A stretch of DNA of 64,000 nt from contig CAJQUW010003434.1 in NCBI GenBank assembly GCA_907163375.1, forward strand, positions 124,001-188,000, written 5' to 3'. This DNA comes from Prostheceraeus crozeri. Its lineage: Eukaryota > Platyhelminthes > Polycladida > Euryleptidae. Below, piece after piece: positions 22,301 through 37,300 of the stretch. Each line of letters begins with the position of its first letter. Position 1 is the first letter of the stretch. Position numbers and translations under genes: made by a program. The notes under the pieces are model-generated. The model was not told where the DNA came from. It did not search any database and worked only from the letters and a program-made list of their open reading frames with translations.

Positions 22301-25300
22301 CTGCAAATCACTTACCGTATCTTTTGCGTCATCGCACAACGGAAAGATTCTAAAACATCAGAATCTTTTGGGAAATCGTCCTGGAAAATGAAATAAACAT
22401 TTATTTGATAGTAAATTCATCGGTACTAGACAGAATGATCAATAAAAGTGACGGAGAACTTTCAGAATAAACTGTGAGAAAATACAATTTAATAATAAAT
22501 TGGAAATAACACCTTAAAAGAACAAATGAATCATTATATCAGCATTCATGATGTTTGTAACTTACGTGAGAACTTCCCACCAATCCAAATGTAGAAAACC
22601 TGAGATTGGGACTTTCATCAGAAATCGTAAGTTCCAATATTTCGCTAGTAAAATCCAAATCTTGAAATGCCTCTTTCAAGCCCTCAGCCTGAAACAAAAT
22701 AATTGCAACTATCGATTTATGTTCTTCGTTAAAATGTTACGAAACAAGACAAAAATATAAATCACATAGCTTGAACAACATGGCAATAGAGCAGTTTTGA
22801 TCATTACCTTCATTATAACTTTATTGAGAACATTGGCAGTTGCAAAATCAAAATCAAGAGTTTCATTCGCATCCATTGTTTTTAACTGACATTCGGTGAC
22901 AACTCCATTCTCTTCCAACCTACAAGTGTAATAGAAAAGAAAGCATTATCCATTGTTCTTGATGCTTCACCCACATTCGACAGAACTTCAGCATGTTATA
23001 GATAGGATTATAGTTGTCTGCAATCAAGCGGAAAGCAATCATGCAAAAACTTTAGATTTTTGGAAATAAAATAATTTTTATAAAATTAGGTTGCGGTCAT
23101 TAAACTACATCTACTTTTGCTGGAATACATTTAATGTTCAGAAAAGGGACAGATTGACGAACGCCAATAAAACTTTCATTATTCGAGTACAAAACTCAAT
23201 TTTTCGGCTTGGCCTTAGTCATGGGATGAGGAAGACGATATTCACAAGTATAAAATTTGAAAGAAGATATAATAAAAATTACTAAGATTTTCAAACATCA
23301 GGGATCAGGGAATTGAGCATTAATGGCAGTTAAATGATAAAATATGTTGGATGCAGGGCGACAGAAATGCTCATAGACTGTACTTAGTAATATCCTATGG
23401 GCTTCTCCAATATAAATCTGTTTGCATCTTAGTCATTCAATCTCATGAACCACATTTTTCAAAAAACACAAATTTTGTCCACCACAAATACAACTATGTA
23501 TGTTTACACTTGATTTTGTATTTCGGCTTTTGTGTTATGCTGACTAAGGCTAAGCCGAACATTTGAGTTTTGTAATCTTATAACAACTATCTTTGAGGAA
23601 AATCATAATACCGAATGTCCCAGAAGAAACTGAACCCTAATTGAGGTTACAAGCTATCGAGTTTCCATAGGTAAAAATGGACTTGCTTGTCATCGATGTG
23701 CTTTGGTCGACCTCCTCTATGCATCAAGCCATTTGTCGTCTCAAAAGAATTTTTGAAAATTATTTCTTGCAAAAGCCATGGTTTGCACACGTTAATAGAT
23801 GGTTTGGACGAAGTCCATTGCTTTCAACTCCGCTTCATGAAATACAGAATCAATTACATGCAATATGAATTTAAAGAATTTGTGTAGAGACTTCACTTGT
23901 GTGACATAGTATTTATTAACCGATAGAGTCATCAACATTGAGGTTTCTGTAACCAAGGAATTCCACAATCAATAAAGAAGTCATTGGTAATGTTGCTGAA
24001 TTCAATCAAGGATGCACAGAGATCATAGCAGCATCATCTTCAATTAAAAATTCAAAATCACTTGCATCTATCAGTGCACGTATGTTCATGCAATCCTGAT
24101 TGCTATTGGCAATGTGCTTTGGTCGGCCTCCTGTACGCATCAAGCCATTTATTGTCTCAAAAGAAGTTTTGAAAAATTATTTCTCGTAAAAGATATGGTT
24201 TGCATACGACGCTCTTTGACACTGGAAGAACGTGTTCATGATGTTAAAAGTTGTTATTTGTCGGAAATTGTGTGAGATTTATGTGACTTATTTGAAGATT
24301 TTCCTGAGATTATGGACCACATAGCGTGGTAGAATGAAGACTGCTTAGAGCCCATTAGAGCTCTTTTGAAGAATGTTAGGTGGCAGTTAGAGCTCTGCCG
24401 GAATAATCGGTCCATCTTTATTCGACCTAAAAATGCTAAGTGAACAGCATCAGCATTTGGTGTCTGAGGGTGAAAATAGTATTCATATATACTTTTAGCA
24501 TGACGGAGCCCCACCTCATTATGGCATCTCCGTCCGAAAATGACGATCATTTTCAGGGTAGATGGATAGACCGCCGCCGTACCGTGGAATGGCCTGCAAG
24601 ATCACCAGACCTCAGAGCTCCAGACTCCTTATTTGCGAGGAGTCATAACTGTATTGCACATAGCGGTTTGCATTTTAAACATTTGTTGCAGTTATTTATA
24701 ATACAATTATCCCACTTCATTATAATCTCCGCTTGTGATCATTTGGGTTCAGCTATTTCTGGACCACTCTGTATAATGAACAGGACGTGGGCGGGTCCAC
24801 GGTGAGGGCAATGTAGAGAGGCCATAAAGCCTTAGACTCCAAGTTCCAGATAAACAATTTCAATAGTAAGAAACCACAGAGCTATAACACATGTATTTCA
24901 AAAGGATTCTTCATTTTTTTGCCGAACGGTTTTATTAACTTGTGAAACACTGTTCAAAACCCTTTAAAATGGATTCAAAATCCCCCATTTTAACAGAGTA
25001 CTCAATCACTGCCTTCACTGCAGCCAGACCTCATCGTCCCATGAGGTCCTCACAGTTTGCACTTTCAGTCCATATACCCATCAGAATTTTGACTTTTTTT
25101 GGTGTATATCCTGTCTAAGACTCCCATTGTGAATAGAATGCAACAATTGGCTTTTCGCTACTGACTGCGGCAGGCGTATGCACCTGCACAGTCGCTTTTA
25201 CGTTGTGTGCCTTTGATGTCAGGAAAGCTGCAAATTGGTAGAACCCCCGTCATCCACAACCTGCTATTTTCTTCTCGATGAAATTTATCAATGATAGCTG

Positions 25301-28300
25301 CACGAAGAGAATCAATAAAATTATCAAGAATTATGATTTGCCGATAAAATTAGGAAGCCAGCCTGCCTCTAGTCTCAAACAATGTCTCAGTCGCAAGGAA
25401 AAGAGTAAACATGATAATTGAGAAGTCTGTGATCGTTTGGGGTGTAGTTTTACCTGCTCTGATAAACATCTAGTATATCGGTTTACTTGCAAGTTGTGTC
25501 ATGGCAGCTACATAGGTCAGACGTCAAGACCTTTCAATTTCCGATATAATGAACACAAGCGCAGCCTATCAAATAACAGCATGGATAGCACATTGGCAGA
25601 GCACGCAAGACAATACCATCATGGACATCTGGCGATCACAGACTTCCAGCTAGAGATTATTGACAGGTGCAGATCACCGATAGAGACGAGACTGTCAGAA
25701 GCCAATCATACTGCAGAACAAAGACCAGCACTCAACCGAAGACATGAAATCACCAGACGTTGAACGTGCCCTCACTCCTGCCAAACCTTGATAATGCGAG
25801 CCGGCTCGCGAAAGCTCGGAATTGTACATATCTTTTAGTAAATAGACTGTACATATTTTTAGCATCTTATCTTTTCTCGGGGAGACGACACAAGCGGAAG
25901 TGAGATTCACTATGAAATTTTGAGCTACAGTTTGTGTAGATGTCCTTAAGTAGTAGTACATACTGATGATCGACTCCTTGGTTAACTAATGATTTTAGGA
26001 TGGAATTTGTCTCCACTGAGTTGAACACCTTCTCGAAGTCCGCGAATATAAAGCAAAGGTCGTGACTTTTGCATTTTTCTTTCAATTGATCTAGCAAGTG
26101 GATGCGATCTACGGTACTGCAATTCTTACGATGGCCTGCCTGTTCTCTAGTTTAATTTTCGTCAAGTTTCTTTTCAAGTCTGTTAAAATTACGTTCGTGA
26201 AATTTTGTATACATGGGAAAGTAGACTGGTCGGTAATTTTTTTAATTCTGTCTTATTCCCTTTCTTGTGTATGACAATTAACTCAGATTCTTTCCATATG
26301 CTTGGAATCGTCAGTTATTTGCCATGGTACATCTTTCCTTCGATAAAATGTTGGTAACAAAGTTAAACAGATGGGTTGAAATTATAGAGTTTGAATGAGT
26401 CCATGTTGCACTTGAACACCTACCGTTATATGTCCACTATATATGGAACGCGACCTCTCTCACACTGGGCTAACACTAACTGCGAGGCGTGCGCTTCTTT
26501 CTGCAAAATATGTCTGTGTGGCATATCTCTATGATGTACCGGTATGACATTCTTTCTGGGATCGTGAGATCTCTATTGTTTTTATCTTTTAGTAGAATAT
26601 GCTTGTGTAGATGTCTATTATGTTTGTGAGTGGTATCTTGTTTTATGTGCGTCATGGATTTGTAATTTGAATTATAATTACAGCAGACTTGGGGCTGCAA
26701 GCACGTCTGGTTATTCTTGATAATGACCTGGGGAATCTAGTATTAGTATTACAATAATACGACATACAACAGTCTGCGCATTGGAGTTCCTCGCGTCAGC
26801 ATATCGTTGTGCTGTTTAAATGATTTGACTAAACTGGTATCTCCGTTACCAGAATTTGAAGAAATCAGCTAAGTTGTTTTTTTCATATTAGTTAAAATGC
26901 TAAAGAATACTCACATGTTTTTTATTGATAAGCTTATTTACTTTGGTCCAATATTCCTTATACCTAATTTTCGTATTATCTATTTATGAACTGATTGAAA
27001 GTGGGGAATTGCGATGATCAAATGAATGATTCAATCAGAATTTGTTCAACTACGATATTTTATAAACAATTCCGATATCACTATTTAAGATCTTCATAGG
27101 AGCAGCCTATATATAGAACATTAAATGAGATACAAAATTATGAAATATTTATGTATGTACGTCATGTCATGTTATGTACGAGTATGCCATCATTAACCTG
27201 AATACCAAGGAAAACCTTGTAATTCATGTACCATCGTACTTGGTGTAATGGTCAGCTATATATACTTTAACATGGTCGTTTGATTGTTTCTTAAACACCT
27301 AAGTTACAAGAATTTTCACTGAGAGCAAACCATACTTGTATGGTGTCTGCCTCACTAATCAAAGAAAATGATCTACACTTGCATCACTTACAAGCACATT
27401 AATCCTAGGTTCTGTTTTTCGATACTTTAATTCAAAACCATAAGATTCGGTTAAAACATTTGCGAGCTGCAGGCCGGCCCGCGGGTAGCGCTTAAAATCT
27501 GTGGGCCGGGCCGAAGTAAATACTGCGGGCCACGGACCGGGCCGCTGAATTCTGGCCCGCATGCAACTCTGGGTCAGACATGTGTTGTACAGTTTAGCAA
27601 GCTCCTTTGCCAGTGGCTCTCCTGCTTCCTTTATCACATCGATTTCGAGTTCGTCTGGTTCTGGAGCTTTATTTCTTTCTATCTTTTCTAAGGCTTGTAT
27701 GACTTCGTTCATAAGAATGGGAGACACGGTTTCCTCTAAGGTTTCAATTCCGTCGACAAAGGTTGTAGAGCGGCACAATTCTTCATAGAACTCTTTGATT
27801 ATTTCAAGAATCTTCTCTTGGTCCGTGATTTCGTGTCCGCTTTTGTCCTTTAAGCTGATTATTCCTTGTTTACTTAATTCAATGTTCTTTTTTATTTTCT
27901 TCAAGCTTCTGTTTTCTGAGATTGTCTTTTTAATGAGCTTCATATTCTTGCTTCTACTGTGTTCTCTCAATTTCAATCTGATGACTTTGCACAGTTCTGA
28001 ATACTGAATTCGACTGACGGCGTTGTCTCTTTTCCAATTTCTTCTTTTTGTCTGAAGATCTTTTATTTCAGTAGGAAGGCTTGTGCCATTTTCCTTTTTT
28101 GTTCTGCCAGCAATTTCTAAACTTGATTGCTTAGTAACTGCGATGATTTTGGCATTGTGTTGATTGATATCCAAATCTTTTTCATTCGCCTCTATTTCTT
28201 CGAATGTTTTCAACATGGTATGAAATCGGTCTTTGCTGACTCTTAGTTGGTTGTAGTTTGGTTTCGACGACTTTTTAAGTTTCTTTGCACGTTCATGCTT

Positions 28301-31300
28301 GGTGTCGATATCTATTCTGCATCTCAACATTGTATGGTCACTCCCCACATTTACTTGATTTAGCGTAGATATATCTGTGATGTGGTGCAACTCGTTGATA
28401 AGAATGTAATCATTGGGCGCCCTCCATGTCCATCTTCTTTTAGCATTCTTCTTGAAGAAAGTGAAGTAAATATAGTTATCATTTTCTACTGAAACCTTTT
28501 CAAGCTCAATGACTTTGAAAATATAGTTTATAATAAAATTACATGCTATCATATACAATATGAAGCCAGAGAAAGAAGGTTAGAAGTGTTTCTATTTACT
28601 GTTATTCCTATGTCAAACTTTATAGTAAAATATCCTAATAAGTATTTCTCAATTTTGGGAGAATGTCTTTGCCTTTATCACGCTGGAAGATCAGTGGTGC
28701 GTACAACGCCAACATAGAACTCGAACAAGTAATCTGGGTGGAACTGGTGTCGACAGCATTTTTAGTTTTCGAAAATATCTGCATTAAGAAGAACTCGCAT
28801 GTTATGTCGTTGCTAAACTCATTCATTGATTCGAATATGGCTGACTGTAATGGGTCAAGAAAATGAGAAAGATGATCGACAAATCAAAATAAACTTAATT
28901 TTAGATTACCCAATCACCTCCAATAGAAATTGAGAAAAGGACTGCCGTTGATAACTCACAATAGATCAAGAGTCGACCCGCGTTCCTGATATGTCATAAG
29001 TAATGCTGTTGAATTCATGTGTGATGCTGTTATGGTCGTTCCACCAATCATACCAGAGCCTCCAAATATTGATAAGCATTCCTATAAAGTGAAAACAAGA
29101 TGTTGATCGTTGAAAATGCATATCAGAAATTTAATCAAAAACAGTGAAATTCACACCAACGTAATATTAATAATAATATGTGGAACAGCCGCTCTTACCT
29201 TTCATGGGGAATAGAAACACATACAAAAACTTCGCTAGGGAGCTGAAGTCCCTAGCGATTCTCCTATCTTCGACGGACGACCGGGTAGACAAACGGAGAA
29301 AAATTATCTCTGCCACTCCCGAAATGGTGAACCTCCTCTGCCCTGGCTTCCTCTACCCTTAACATTAGCAGATGTTCTAATTGTTCCAGATGTTCATTAA
29401 AAAATCTGCCACATGAGCGCAGTTCCACTAATAATGACGAAAATTTCTACTGGTCTTTCGATGTCGACAATTTGTGAAGAAGACTGCTTCTTTGTGTACG
29501 ATATGTTGGAGAATTCAGTAAAGAAAAGTCAACTGTCCTGTAGGCGATCTTCCTGCATTATGAACACAACCTGCTAGACCCCTCGAGAAAACTGGGTTGG
29601 ATTACTTCGGCTCATTAACTCTCCGTCGCAAGTAGAAATGTGGCTATTTTATTGGCATGTGCGATTACAAGGGTTGTCCTCGTCACTTCAGGTGTGAACT
29701 CAATTCAAGAAGCTGCCTTAGCTATCCGTCGATTTTTGCCCGACGAGGTCAATCGACTCTCCTCAACAGCGACAGTGGCCGATCTAAGATGGCATCTTAT
29801 TGTTCCCCTCTGCTGCGCCTTGGTGGAATGGGTTTTGGCAGACTTGCCGGAACAGCAAAATGTGATTGTCTGACAAAATTGGGCAATGCTTCTCTCTCAT
29901 ACACTGAACTGGTCACCGTCCTGGCGCTATCAAGGAACAGCATCAATCGCCGATGTCTAACCTCGAACGGAGAGGATGATCTCATTCCCGCCTATTTTCT
30001 CTACGGTTCCTCCCCTACACCGGTCTCATGTTCCTGCTCTTCCGCAGTCTCAAGACATCCGTGAATCATAGTATAGTATAGTAAAGTATAGTAAATGTAC
30101 AGGGTGGACCAGAAAGGTCTGACGGTTTTCAAAATGGTGTCATTGTCGAACTAAAATGATTTGGCTAATAAACGACCTATATCCTAATAGTGTATATTCA
30201 GGAGTTTATGTACCAGCAGTTAATCGCAGTCGTAGCATCAAAGTAACGTCACAATGATGTCTCAAAGTTTTCACTTGAAATTGCCCCATCGGCGATCGAT
30301 GCATGCATTAGCGCGACCACTAAATGAAGTGATAAAAAAGACATGACGATAAATTGCTGACGCCGATCTAAAAATAGATATGATGCTATCATAGTTGAAT
30401 AAAGCTGCCCGTAGCATTTTGCTCGGTGCCATTCGTCATGAATCGCTGGTCAGTGAAAGAGCGCATTTTTGTGGTAGAGACTTTCATTAAGACAAATTCA
30501 GTGACTGTGACTCAGCGAACTTTTCGACGGCACTTCGACAAACGATACTCGCCTTCTCGAATCTTACAATGGATTAAAAAGTGGTGTGAAGAGGGTTCGG
30601 TGCAATACAGTCTCCGCCGCTTATTGTGTGGCCGCTTAGTGTGCGCATGCCGCTTATTATGTGCAAAACACAGATTTGTAGTCATGAGACATATTAAATA
30701 TATTGAATCTGCGCCGTGTATAATGTGCACGGTTTTCCATGCTCGCCGCTTAATAAGTGCACAGTTTTCTGTCACATCATTGATTGGCGTCTCAACAACC
30801 CTCTAAATAGGGAATATTCTGCTCGTTTGTCATTGGCTGTTGTTTCTAATGATGCAGTGCTCCGAGATTCACTCATCGCAAGGCGTTATCCGTTTATCAC
30901 ATTCTCCGTACCGTGTGATTCTGAAGTGTAACTGTTCAAGTCGCTTTAACAGTATGCAGCGCACAGATTTATCCCTGATAAAAAGAATAAGCATAGGTGA
31001 AGCAGATGGGACAATTGCGGAAATTGCAGCAAAATTTAGCGTCCACCGAAACACCGTCACCAAATGCAGAAAAAATTTGGATAGCAACAAAAGGTATGCA
31101 ATTTTAAAATCTTATTTTGATGCGACTTTATTCTGAAAGCTGTTCATTTATCCACAGGGCCCTCGTTGATGGTGCAAACAGTAGCCGAAAACGACAACGG
31201 ACAGGAAAAGCTCCCGAGGTCGAGAAAAAGTTGGTCGAGTTCATCAAGCAGGGGCGCAATGGCAATTTCTCATTAGGTCGTGAGAGATTGATGGTGGCAG

Positions 31301-34300
31301 CAACTGAAATTGCCAAGTCATCTGGAGACGAATTTAATCCAACTGATGGTTGGCTTACTAGAACTCTGAAAAGAGAGGGCATAAAGTCTGTGACTCTCCA
31401 TGGCGAATCTAAAGCTGTAGATCGCAGTGTCTGTGACGACTGGCTTTCGAATTCATGGCCTCTGATTAGAGCTAACTATGCCAGTGTAGCGATATTTAAC
31501 ATGGACGAAACTGCTCTTTACTACAAAGCTCAGAGCAATCGCACCTTTGTGACAAAGGACGATCCGAGAAATTCTGTTAAATGTCAGAAGGATCGTTGGA
31601 CTGCTGTCTTATGTTGCAACATGGAAGGCACAGTCAAGATTCCTCTATTCGTAATCGGGAAAAGCAAAAATCCTAGAACGTTCCCCAAAGACCATTCGAA
31701 ACTTGGTCTTTTGAGTTGGGAGAGCAATCGAAGCGCATGGATGACTAGCGAGCTATTCTCGAAATGGCTTACCCTTTTTTTCAGAACGCATAAAGAAGGA
31801 AATGGGCGAAAGACGTGTTCTTCTCATTGTGGACAATGCCACGTCTCACAAGGTTTCCTCATTCCCCTCGAATGTGGAACTCTACTTTTTGCCACCAAAC
31901 GTTACAAGTCGATTTCAGCGACTAGATGGTGGCGTTATTCATTCGTTTAAGTCTCATTACCGATCTCATTTGAGCAAACTTGCCATGCGTTGCATCGAGG
32001 AAAAGAAAACATGGAAAGATTTTCTCTCAGGTTTTACAGCGAGACAAGCCATTGAGATAATGCAGAAAGCATGGAAAGACGTAACGTCAAACGTCATCCA
32101 AAACTGTTCGAAACACGTTGGTTGGTCCAATGACTTCAGTGATGAGGTGGTAGAACTCGAAGACATTGACTCCTGCGACGACATGACCTCGAACACAAGC
32201 CGAGAAGAAGAGAGAGAAGAAATTCATGCGACGACAATGGATTTGGAGGAGTTTTTGAACCAACCAAATAATGATGAAGTAAGTTCAGTTTATCTTCGAT
32301 TAACCAGTTCCATCGACCGATTAGATAAATTTTCTTTGTTCTTTCAGATCCAATCAGATGAAGAAGATCAACACATCGAAACAATTTCAAATTCTGAAGC
32401 CGTGGCGATGCTCCTGAAGCTACAGTGCTGGGCAGAAATAAATTGCGAAGAAGCTGTGAACAAAATACAAGATGTGCTCAAACTAGCAACTTTTAAGAGT
32501 GCTTCTCAGTCTAGAATAACTGATTTTTTTGAGACTCTGTGAAAATGCGAATGAATAACAGCCTTTTTAATGGAGTAACTCGAGTTTTCAATTTAGCCGG
32601 TTAATGTGTGCAAATCTGAGCTTTGAGGTCATGCACACATTAAGCGGCGGGGACTGTATTTGCATTCTCCTGGTCGTACGAAGGAAGTTCGTTCCCCTGA
32701 GACCATCATGCGTGTCAGGGACGCTATTCAGAGGAGTCCAAGGCGATCAGTACGCCGTCATTCAGCAACTCTTGGCGTAAGTCGTGGAACCATGCAACGG
32801 ATTGTGCATCGTGACTTAAAACTGCATCCATACAAAATTCAAGTTGTTCAGCAATTGTCGGATAATGACAGTGTCGTGAGAACAGAGTTCTGCGAAAGGT
32901 TTTTAGAGCTCGTGGAAGATCCTGGATTTCTTGACTCTCTTCTTATGTCAGATGAGGCACATTTTCATTTAAGGGGCTTCGTAAATAAACAGAACTACGG
33001 GTATTGGGCACCTAACAATCCCCGATACATACACCAGAAACCTCTTCATAGTGAAAAAGTTACTGTTTGGTGCGCTATAACATCTACCAATATCATCGGA
33101 CCTTACTTTTTCGAAGATAATGACGGCGAGAACGTGAGTGTTAACAGCGAGCGATACGATACCATGCTTCACAGCTTCTTGATGTCATTTCTTGAAGATA
33201 TTCCATTGAATGAGAGACAGAAACTTTGGTTTCAGCAAGACGGGGCATCACACACGCCGCGTCAATGCATGCAAACTCTGCGGCAGATGTTTCCTGGACG
33301 ATTGATATCGCGATACGGCGACATCAACTGGCCTCCTCGTTCGCCGGACCTTACCGCGCCGGACTTCTTTCTGTGGGGTACTTAAAACATGAGGTTTATA
33401 AGAAACGTCCCTCTAGCATTCCTGAATTGAAACATGCGATTCAAACTGAAATTAGGAACATTCAACAAGACACAATTCATCGTGTCATGCACTCCATTCC
33501 TCAAAGACTTCAAGAGTGTTTGGAAAATCGTGGTGGTCATCTTTTGGACGTCATTTTCAGGAAATAAAAGGTAGATTTATTGTTGAATTTGTTTTATAGC
33601 TAAAATTATTGACTGCAGAAATGATTTATTTAGTAGGTCAGCATATCAGATTAGTTTCAAAAATTAAGGAGAGAGGGAGTGTTAAGTTCTGTATGGAAAA
33701 CATCGAAAAAAATTCGTGATTTTTTGGTTTTTCTGTTACAAGGTTTCAGAACGTACAATAAGCCTATTTATTGGATTGATGTATGTGTACATAAACTCCT
33801 GTGTATGGCCAGTTAGTATTCTCTCATTGCAACTCCGTAACTATTCTAGGACGCAGATGGCAATATTTTGAAAACCGTCAGACCTTTTTGGTCCACCCTG
33901 TATATTGAAATGAATGAAAATCAGTCGGTACAAGGTAATTGCAACTCGAAATAAAGGTAAGTGAAAACATATACACTGACAGAATTAGTGATGCTTTAAG
34001 CACATAAATTGTTGAATAAAGAAATGCACGAAGGAATGAAAGAATTATGTCGTCGAGAGGATCGTATACAAGGCATTGCGAGTTTCTTCGTCCGTTCAAG
34101 AACTTTTGGCATAAGATGGTTCAAAAGATGGTCGAGACTCATCATTGAGCGGAAAACTTTTAAAGCTTGATGGTATCTTCGAATGAAACGAGGGATAAAA
34201 TTGTCACAGAAACAATCAGGACCGCAAATTAGTCGGTGACGACGACGCCTAACTTTCTCAAGCTTTTCACACTCCTGTTTAGGCAAACCGATAAGAAATG

Positions 34301-37300
34301 GGTTGCAAAATTCTAATGTACTTACAACAAACGAATAGTATAAATGTAAATATAAAAATAAACCAAAGACCATTCTCTCGAGTTCTGGCTACAGAGACCC
34401 ATCGTTTTTTCGCTTCATCAATCAAAGATCGAACTTTATCTTTGTAATGTCTATACAGGGCAAAATTACCGGAACGATAGGCATCATATCGCTTATTTAT
34501 GGTACTTTTTATTACCGGAGTTACCCACGGCTTATCATGCTTAGTGAAAGGAATAATACTGGAGGGTGTACATACTTTGGCTATATCAATAATTTGATGA
34601 AATAAGTCGCATTTAATATCCAGGTCGTCATTCGATAAGTAAAAGTATTGCCATGGAAAAGATCGAAGCATCTGAACAAAAGTTGTAATATGGCTGGCTC
34701 GATAATCGTAAACCTTTCGTTATGTCATTTCACGAGGAATTGTGAGTTTTGGCATCAATAATACTGATTGATGGTCAGAGTTACACAAACTTGGGCCAAC
34801 TAAAGCACTTTCATAGCAATTCACCAAAGAATCATCAATCATGACCCTATCCAAAATAGAAGTTCCTCTAGTCGGCGACGAAACCATTTCACTAAGGCAA
34901 AAATTGGCCATAATATCAGCAGTTGAAATCATCCCGTGAGAGAAGGTGAAATGACCATAGACCTAGGATTAGGGAATGACTTCCTGCTTTCATTCATTCA
35001 CAATCATCATCAGATGATATCAGCCCCCCTGTGGACCCGATGGCAAAAGGAATATCTAAGCGCCACCCTCCTCGCTCTAAACATTGCTTCGAATAATACA
35101 TGAACGATCAAGAAGTTATTGTCCCGCCTGTAGGTGTTTAAATTCCTCATATAAAGTAGCCGTTTGGGCGTTTCACGAAACTGATCAACGGAGGAGATGG
35201 ACGCTTCGTGTTTGCGAACTCAAGACTCAGAATTCGACTATTCATCGTCCCTTCAATCGTCTTTATCTGTTAGAATGTGGTTCTGATTAACGTCATGCTA
35301 ATCAAAGGGGATGTGATGGATTCTACGTATGTGCATCATTTATTATGACTTAAATGACTGACAATTATTTTACTGCCTTATTTTATGCTATGTGTATTTC
35401 TCTCTAAATAGTGTATCTGTGGCAAGAATATGTAAATATACAGCTGTTTGACAATTTAAGTCGATTTTGGTGCCTCAAATCCTATGATTTTAACATCCAA
35501 TGGAAGTTGGAAGCCCCTTATACCTTGACCGGGCCTTAAATCGTTAATAAACAATTTATTCCTGATAAAAGTCTAATGGTATGTTACGTTGAAATTCCCG
35601 ACTGATTTCCTGGGTTCAACAATATATCGGGCGATTCCAGGGTTTTTCGTGCCATTCTGTTCGGAGATATACATATGCATGTAAAATAACTAAACGTTTT
35701 AGCAATTTAGTTCAAAAGTCCGCTCTATACGAATGTGGCTGACTCACTAAAAGTATGTTGAGACTGATGCGGAATATCACTTGATCTTCACGAACATGAA
35801 ACTTTTGGAAGAGGCTTGACTGGATGAAAGCATTTGCTTGAACGCATTTTGAATCCTCAACTGTTACTTTCAGTCCATTTGAAGATGCCACAATAATCGC
35901 CGTCTGCAAGGAAAGGTACCAATGAATTATCTTCATGAAATGATCACGAGAGTGATCGCTGAAAGGACATTAATATAAAGCTACGAACATTAATTGCATT
36001 CAAAATTTCTTCTTAAAATTAAATTAATCAAGAAGTAAGAAATAGTCGACGAAAAATGAATGAATGTAGATAACTCCTTCATCTGATGCAGGTTCAAGAT
36101 GATAGTTGGATAGAGATTCTTCAGTTAGATAGATTAGTTCCCGAATAATTGAGTGAAGGGCGGTAGGCAATAGAATATATTTTGTAATGCAGAGCGATCT
36201 AAACATCCTGCTGTCAGGCTTTTTTACCTCGCGCCTGGTACTGCACCGTAACTTCACGTCTGCATCTCGTTCATGGAATCGCGCAACACATCCTATCTTA
36301 TGAAATTGCGAGACTGGCGGAAGATATGGCTAATAGCTTTCAGAATGCTAACCCTCACAAGAGGACCTTATCAACGCTTGTTGATCAAGCATGAGCCTTC
36401 GATAGGGTAGATCATCTTAGGCTGCACACGGCTGTTAGAGAGGGGAATCCCTGCTCGCATTTGTAAGTTGATTTTTTCATTTCTAAGCGACAGAAAAGCT
36501 GTTACAAAAGTAGGCATGAATCTTTCTGAATTTTTCTCGGCAGGAGTTCCCCAAGGCTCTGTAACCGGCAAAGCTCTTTTCATAATCTACATCATTCATC
36601 ACATTGACAGCTTGACAAAGAAGTTAGACAATATCAGCGGATTAGAGCATGGTCTGTAAGCAGATGACTTCACCATCTAGACGTCAGACAATGATACACG
36701 TAGAGCCGCAGATCGTGTGCAGACTGGCCTCGATGCTATCTATAGCTGGTGCGAGGGGCATCACATGAGAAATTTTGCCTCGCAAAAATGTGAGTGCATC
36801 CTATTCCCAAACTGAGGCGGGGACAAAGTTGATTACAGACGCCCAGTTCTTCATCTTGGAGAATCACAACTGCATTATTCAGAGGAAGGTAGACTTCTTG
36901 GAATCATGCTGACAAGGGACTTACTTCGACCGACATCGTCAAGAAGAGTAGGAGAATTGAACGCCCTTGCTAATTCTGAATGGGGCAGCAAAGCAGCAGT
37001 TCTTCGTCAGATGTATGCGGGTTACATAAGAAGTGTTTTGGAGTATGGGGCTGATATCTGGAGTTGTATGATATCCGATTCGAATCTCGTTAAATTGGTG
37101 CGAATTGAGAACCGAGCATCATACTGAATGTGTAAGAACTAGAGATGGAGTCATTGCTGCTTGAGGTAGATCTGGCTATCCTCTGCAAGTTAGATTTCAG
37201 ATTGCTGCTACCAAACGAATTGAGAAGATGAAAAGGATGCCAGACGTTGATCATATAAAAAAGTGGTAGAAAGCGATAGCCCGAATAAACGAATTTTAGA

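Larger units (their letters stand above)
30438..33567 (+). pseudogene. Mariner-family transposase, interrupted
   Basis: The N-terminal helix-turn-helix (30,438-30,606: NRWSVKERIFVVETFIKTNS, then SPSRILQWIKKW) is separated by the Tigger insertion from the catalytic part (32,660-33,385). That part has LGVSRGTMQRIVHRDLKL, SDEAHFHLRG (first Asp), LWFQQDGASHTPRQC (second Asp) and WPPRSPDLTAPDFFLWG (third Asp). I count 40 residues between the second and third Asp. A one-base frameshift at about 33,380 in a run of Gs precedes the C-terminal EVYKKRPSSIPELKHAI part (to 33,567). It is not functional as it stands. Confidence 0.85.
30100..33900 (+). mobile_element. Tc1/mariner element with TA target duplication, split by a Tigger insertion
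   Basis: The 36-bp ends (30,100-30,135 and 33,865-33,900) start CAGGGTGGACCA and match at 35 of 36 positions by my reading. TA dinucleotides flank both (30,098-30,099 and 33,901-33,902). Without the internal insertion the element is 1,750 bp. The transposase is interrupted at 30,607 and resumes at 32,659 in the frame expected for a clean insertion. Confidence 0.92.

Noticed and set aside
29180..29362. 60-codon GC-rich open frame in a RAD1 intron
   Set aside because: A weak resemblance to small proteins near viral capsid genes was considered, but the match is too short and lacks defined motifs.
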